NCBI GenBank assembly: GCA_003155565.1 | Contig: PMDM01000094.1 | Coordinates: forward strand, 1-6,236 | Source: Methylococcaceae bacterium | Lineage (GTDB): Bacteria > Pseudomonadota > Gammaproteobacteria > Methylococcales > Methylomonadaceae | Direction: 5' to 3' | Length of the DNA stretch: 6,236 bases | Part shown: positions 5,170 to 6,236 of the stretch, piece by piece | Numbering within the stretch: the stretch's first letter is position 1 | How the letters are laid out: each line of letters opens with the position of its first letter | Notes under the pieces: generated by a model | Database searches by the model: none | The model's input: only the letters and a program-made list of their open reading frames with translations | Told to the model about the DNA's origin: nothing | Program-made: the position numbers and the translations under genes

Positions 5170-6236
5170 ATGTTATTTGGAAGGAACAAAAAAAATCCCA
5201 TCAAAATGGCCGATAAGGGCGTGGTCAAGTGGACGTATTCGACTTGCGGCTATTGCTCTACCGGATGTGCTATTGAAATTGGCACGAATGCGGAAGGCCA
5301 GCCCGTTGCATCGCGGGGCGTAGGTGACGCTGATGTCAATCGCGGCAAATTGTGCCTAAAAGGGATTTTTGAATACGAAGTTTTTGAAGCGATAGGCCGT
5401 GCATCCACACCCTTGATCCGCGACCACATCCATCAACCGTATTCGGTGAGTGCATGGGATCCCGCACTGGATAAAATGGCCTCCGAAATCAAGCGTATTC
5501 AAGCCAAGTACGGACGGGATTCGTTTGCCATTGTTTCGACCGGGCAAATACTTACCGAAGAATTTTATACCTTGGGTAAGTTGGTGCGGGGTGCTATCGG
5601 CACCAACAACTACGACGGCAATACTACCTTATGTATGGCTTCGGCGGTATCCGGTTATAAGCGCTCTTTTGGCTCTGACGGCCCACCCGGCTGCTATGAG
5701 GATTTCGACCATACCGATTGCCTGATTGCCTGGGGCTCCAACCTGCCTGAGCAGCATCCCATTATCTATTGGCGAATGAAAGAAGCGCAGGAAAAGCGCG
5801 GTTTTCCGTTGATCGTCGTTGACCCTCGTGTGACCATCTTTGCACAAAATGCCGACATCCATTTGCCCATCACGCCGGGTACGGATGTCGTACTGCAAAA
5901 TGCTTTGATCCATGTCATTCTCAAAGAAGGACTGGAAGACCGCGACTATATCAATGCCAACACCAATGGTTTTGACGAGCTGGCAAAAGAAGTCCAAAAC
6001 TATGACCCTACCGCTGCCGCCAAACTGTGCGGTATAGACGAAGATACCATCCGCACGGTAGCGCGGCTGTATGCCAAAGCCAACCGGGCGATGAGCATCT
6101 GGACGATGGGCATCAACCAAAGCACCCACGGTTCCGATGGCGTGGTGGGCATCAATAACCTTAACTTAGTGACGGGCAATATCGGCAAGCCCGGTGGTAC
6201 CAGCTTGTCAATCACCGGCCAATGCAATGCGATGGG
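5170..6236 (+). CDS. nasA: Assimilatory nitrate reductase catalytic subunit (NasA-type), N-terminal part
   Basis: Cytoplasmic molybdenum-bisMGD enzyme that reduces nitrate to nitrite, supplying NirBD. The reading frame is open to the right edge (355 codons seen; complete family members are about 700-900 residues). An N-terminal [4Fe-4S] cluster is shown by C26, C29, C33 and C62 (C-x2-C-x3-C-x28-C), in STCGYCSTGCAIE and GKLCLKG. The molybdenum-ligand cysteine is C155 in TTLCMASAVSGYKRSFGSDG, followed by PPGCYED. Further cofactor-binding stretches are AWGSNLPEQHP, VVDPR, LPITPGTD, MGINQSTHG and NLVTGNIGKPGG. There is no Tat signal, which fits an assimilatory rather than a periplasmic (NapA) enzyme. 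The start is uncertain. ATG 5170 gives a basic leader MLFGRNKKNPIK that I think resembles relatives; ATG 5206 is in frame and also possible. Neither has a well-spaced Shine-Dalgarno. It may be read through from the nir operon across the 158-bp gap. Confidence 0.92.
   Translation, partial: MLFGRNKKNPIKMADKGVVKWTYSTCGYCSTGCAIEIGTNAEGQPVASRGVGDADVNRGKLCLKGIFEYEVFEAIGRASTPLIRDHIHQPYSVSAWDPALDKMASEIKRIQAKYGRDSFAIVSTGQILTEEFYTLGKLVRGAIGTNNYDGNTTLCMASAVSGYKRSFGSDGPPGCYEDFDHTDCLIAWGSNLPEQHPIIYWRMKEAQEKRGFPLIVVDPRVTIFAQNADIHLPITPGTDVVLQNALIHVILKEGLEDRDYINANTNGFDELAKEVQNYDPTAAAKLCGIDEDTIRTVARLYAKANRAMSIWTMGINQSTHGSDGVVGINNLNLVTGNIGKPGGTSLSITGQCNAM

Noticed and set aside
5629..6129. 166-codon minus-strand frame inside nasA
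   Set aside because: Antisense to the molybdopterin-binding region of nitrate reductase; length alone is not evidence in this composition.

Overview
This window is a nitrate/nitrite assimilation locus. The organism is probably a gammaproteobacterium, and a methanotroph-like one (Methylococcales) would fit. The reasons are the combination of an NNP-type nitrate transporter, NADH-type nitrite reductase NirBD and a NasA-type nitrate reductase, the NtrC/sigma-54 style control sites, the moderate GC content, and a palindromic 'CCCACGC...GCGTGGG' intergenic repeat of a kind I recall from such genomes. The taxonomic guess is inference, made without any database search.

Layout. Positions 1-560 (minus strand) hold the first 186 codons of a nitrate/nitrite MFS transporter that runs off the left edge. 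Positions 561-1155 are a 595-bp divergent control region. It contains one good sigma-54 promoter facing each way (606-621 minus, 871-886 plus). Between them, almost equidistant from both predicted start sites, lies a cluster of NtrC-like GCAC-N7-GTGC sites. The plus-strand transcript would begin near 897 with two small hexaloop hairpins (900-918 and 928-941), followed by a strong intrinsic terminator (955-1014, nine T's). This is the architecture of a nitrate-responsive antitermination leader of the NasR/NasT (ANTAR) kind. A 26-codon signal-peptide-like reading frame (1048-1128) sits between the terminator and nirB.

Positions 1156-5011 are a tight operon: nirB, nirD and a PhzF-family protein, with 1-nt and 4-nt overlaps, implying translational coupling. 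A 98-bp repeat made of four hairpins (5027-5124) follows. From 5170 to the right edge is the N-terminal part of a molybdenum-dependent assimilatory nitrate reductase, truncated by the window.

Working together: the transporter brings in nitrate, NasA reduces it to nitrite in the cytoplasm, and NirBD reduces nitrite to ammonium with NAD(P)H. NtrC/sigma-54 would switch both divergent units on under nitrogen limitation, and the leader terminator would add a second check, probably nitrate/nitrite presence, on nirBD and what follows. The PhzF-family member is the unexplained piece. Nothing here looks like a wholly new system; the most informative parts are the control region, the leader, the possible vestigial ORF and the PhzF gene.
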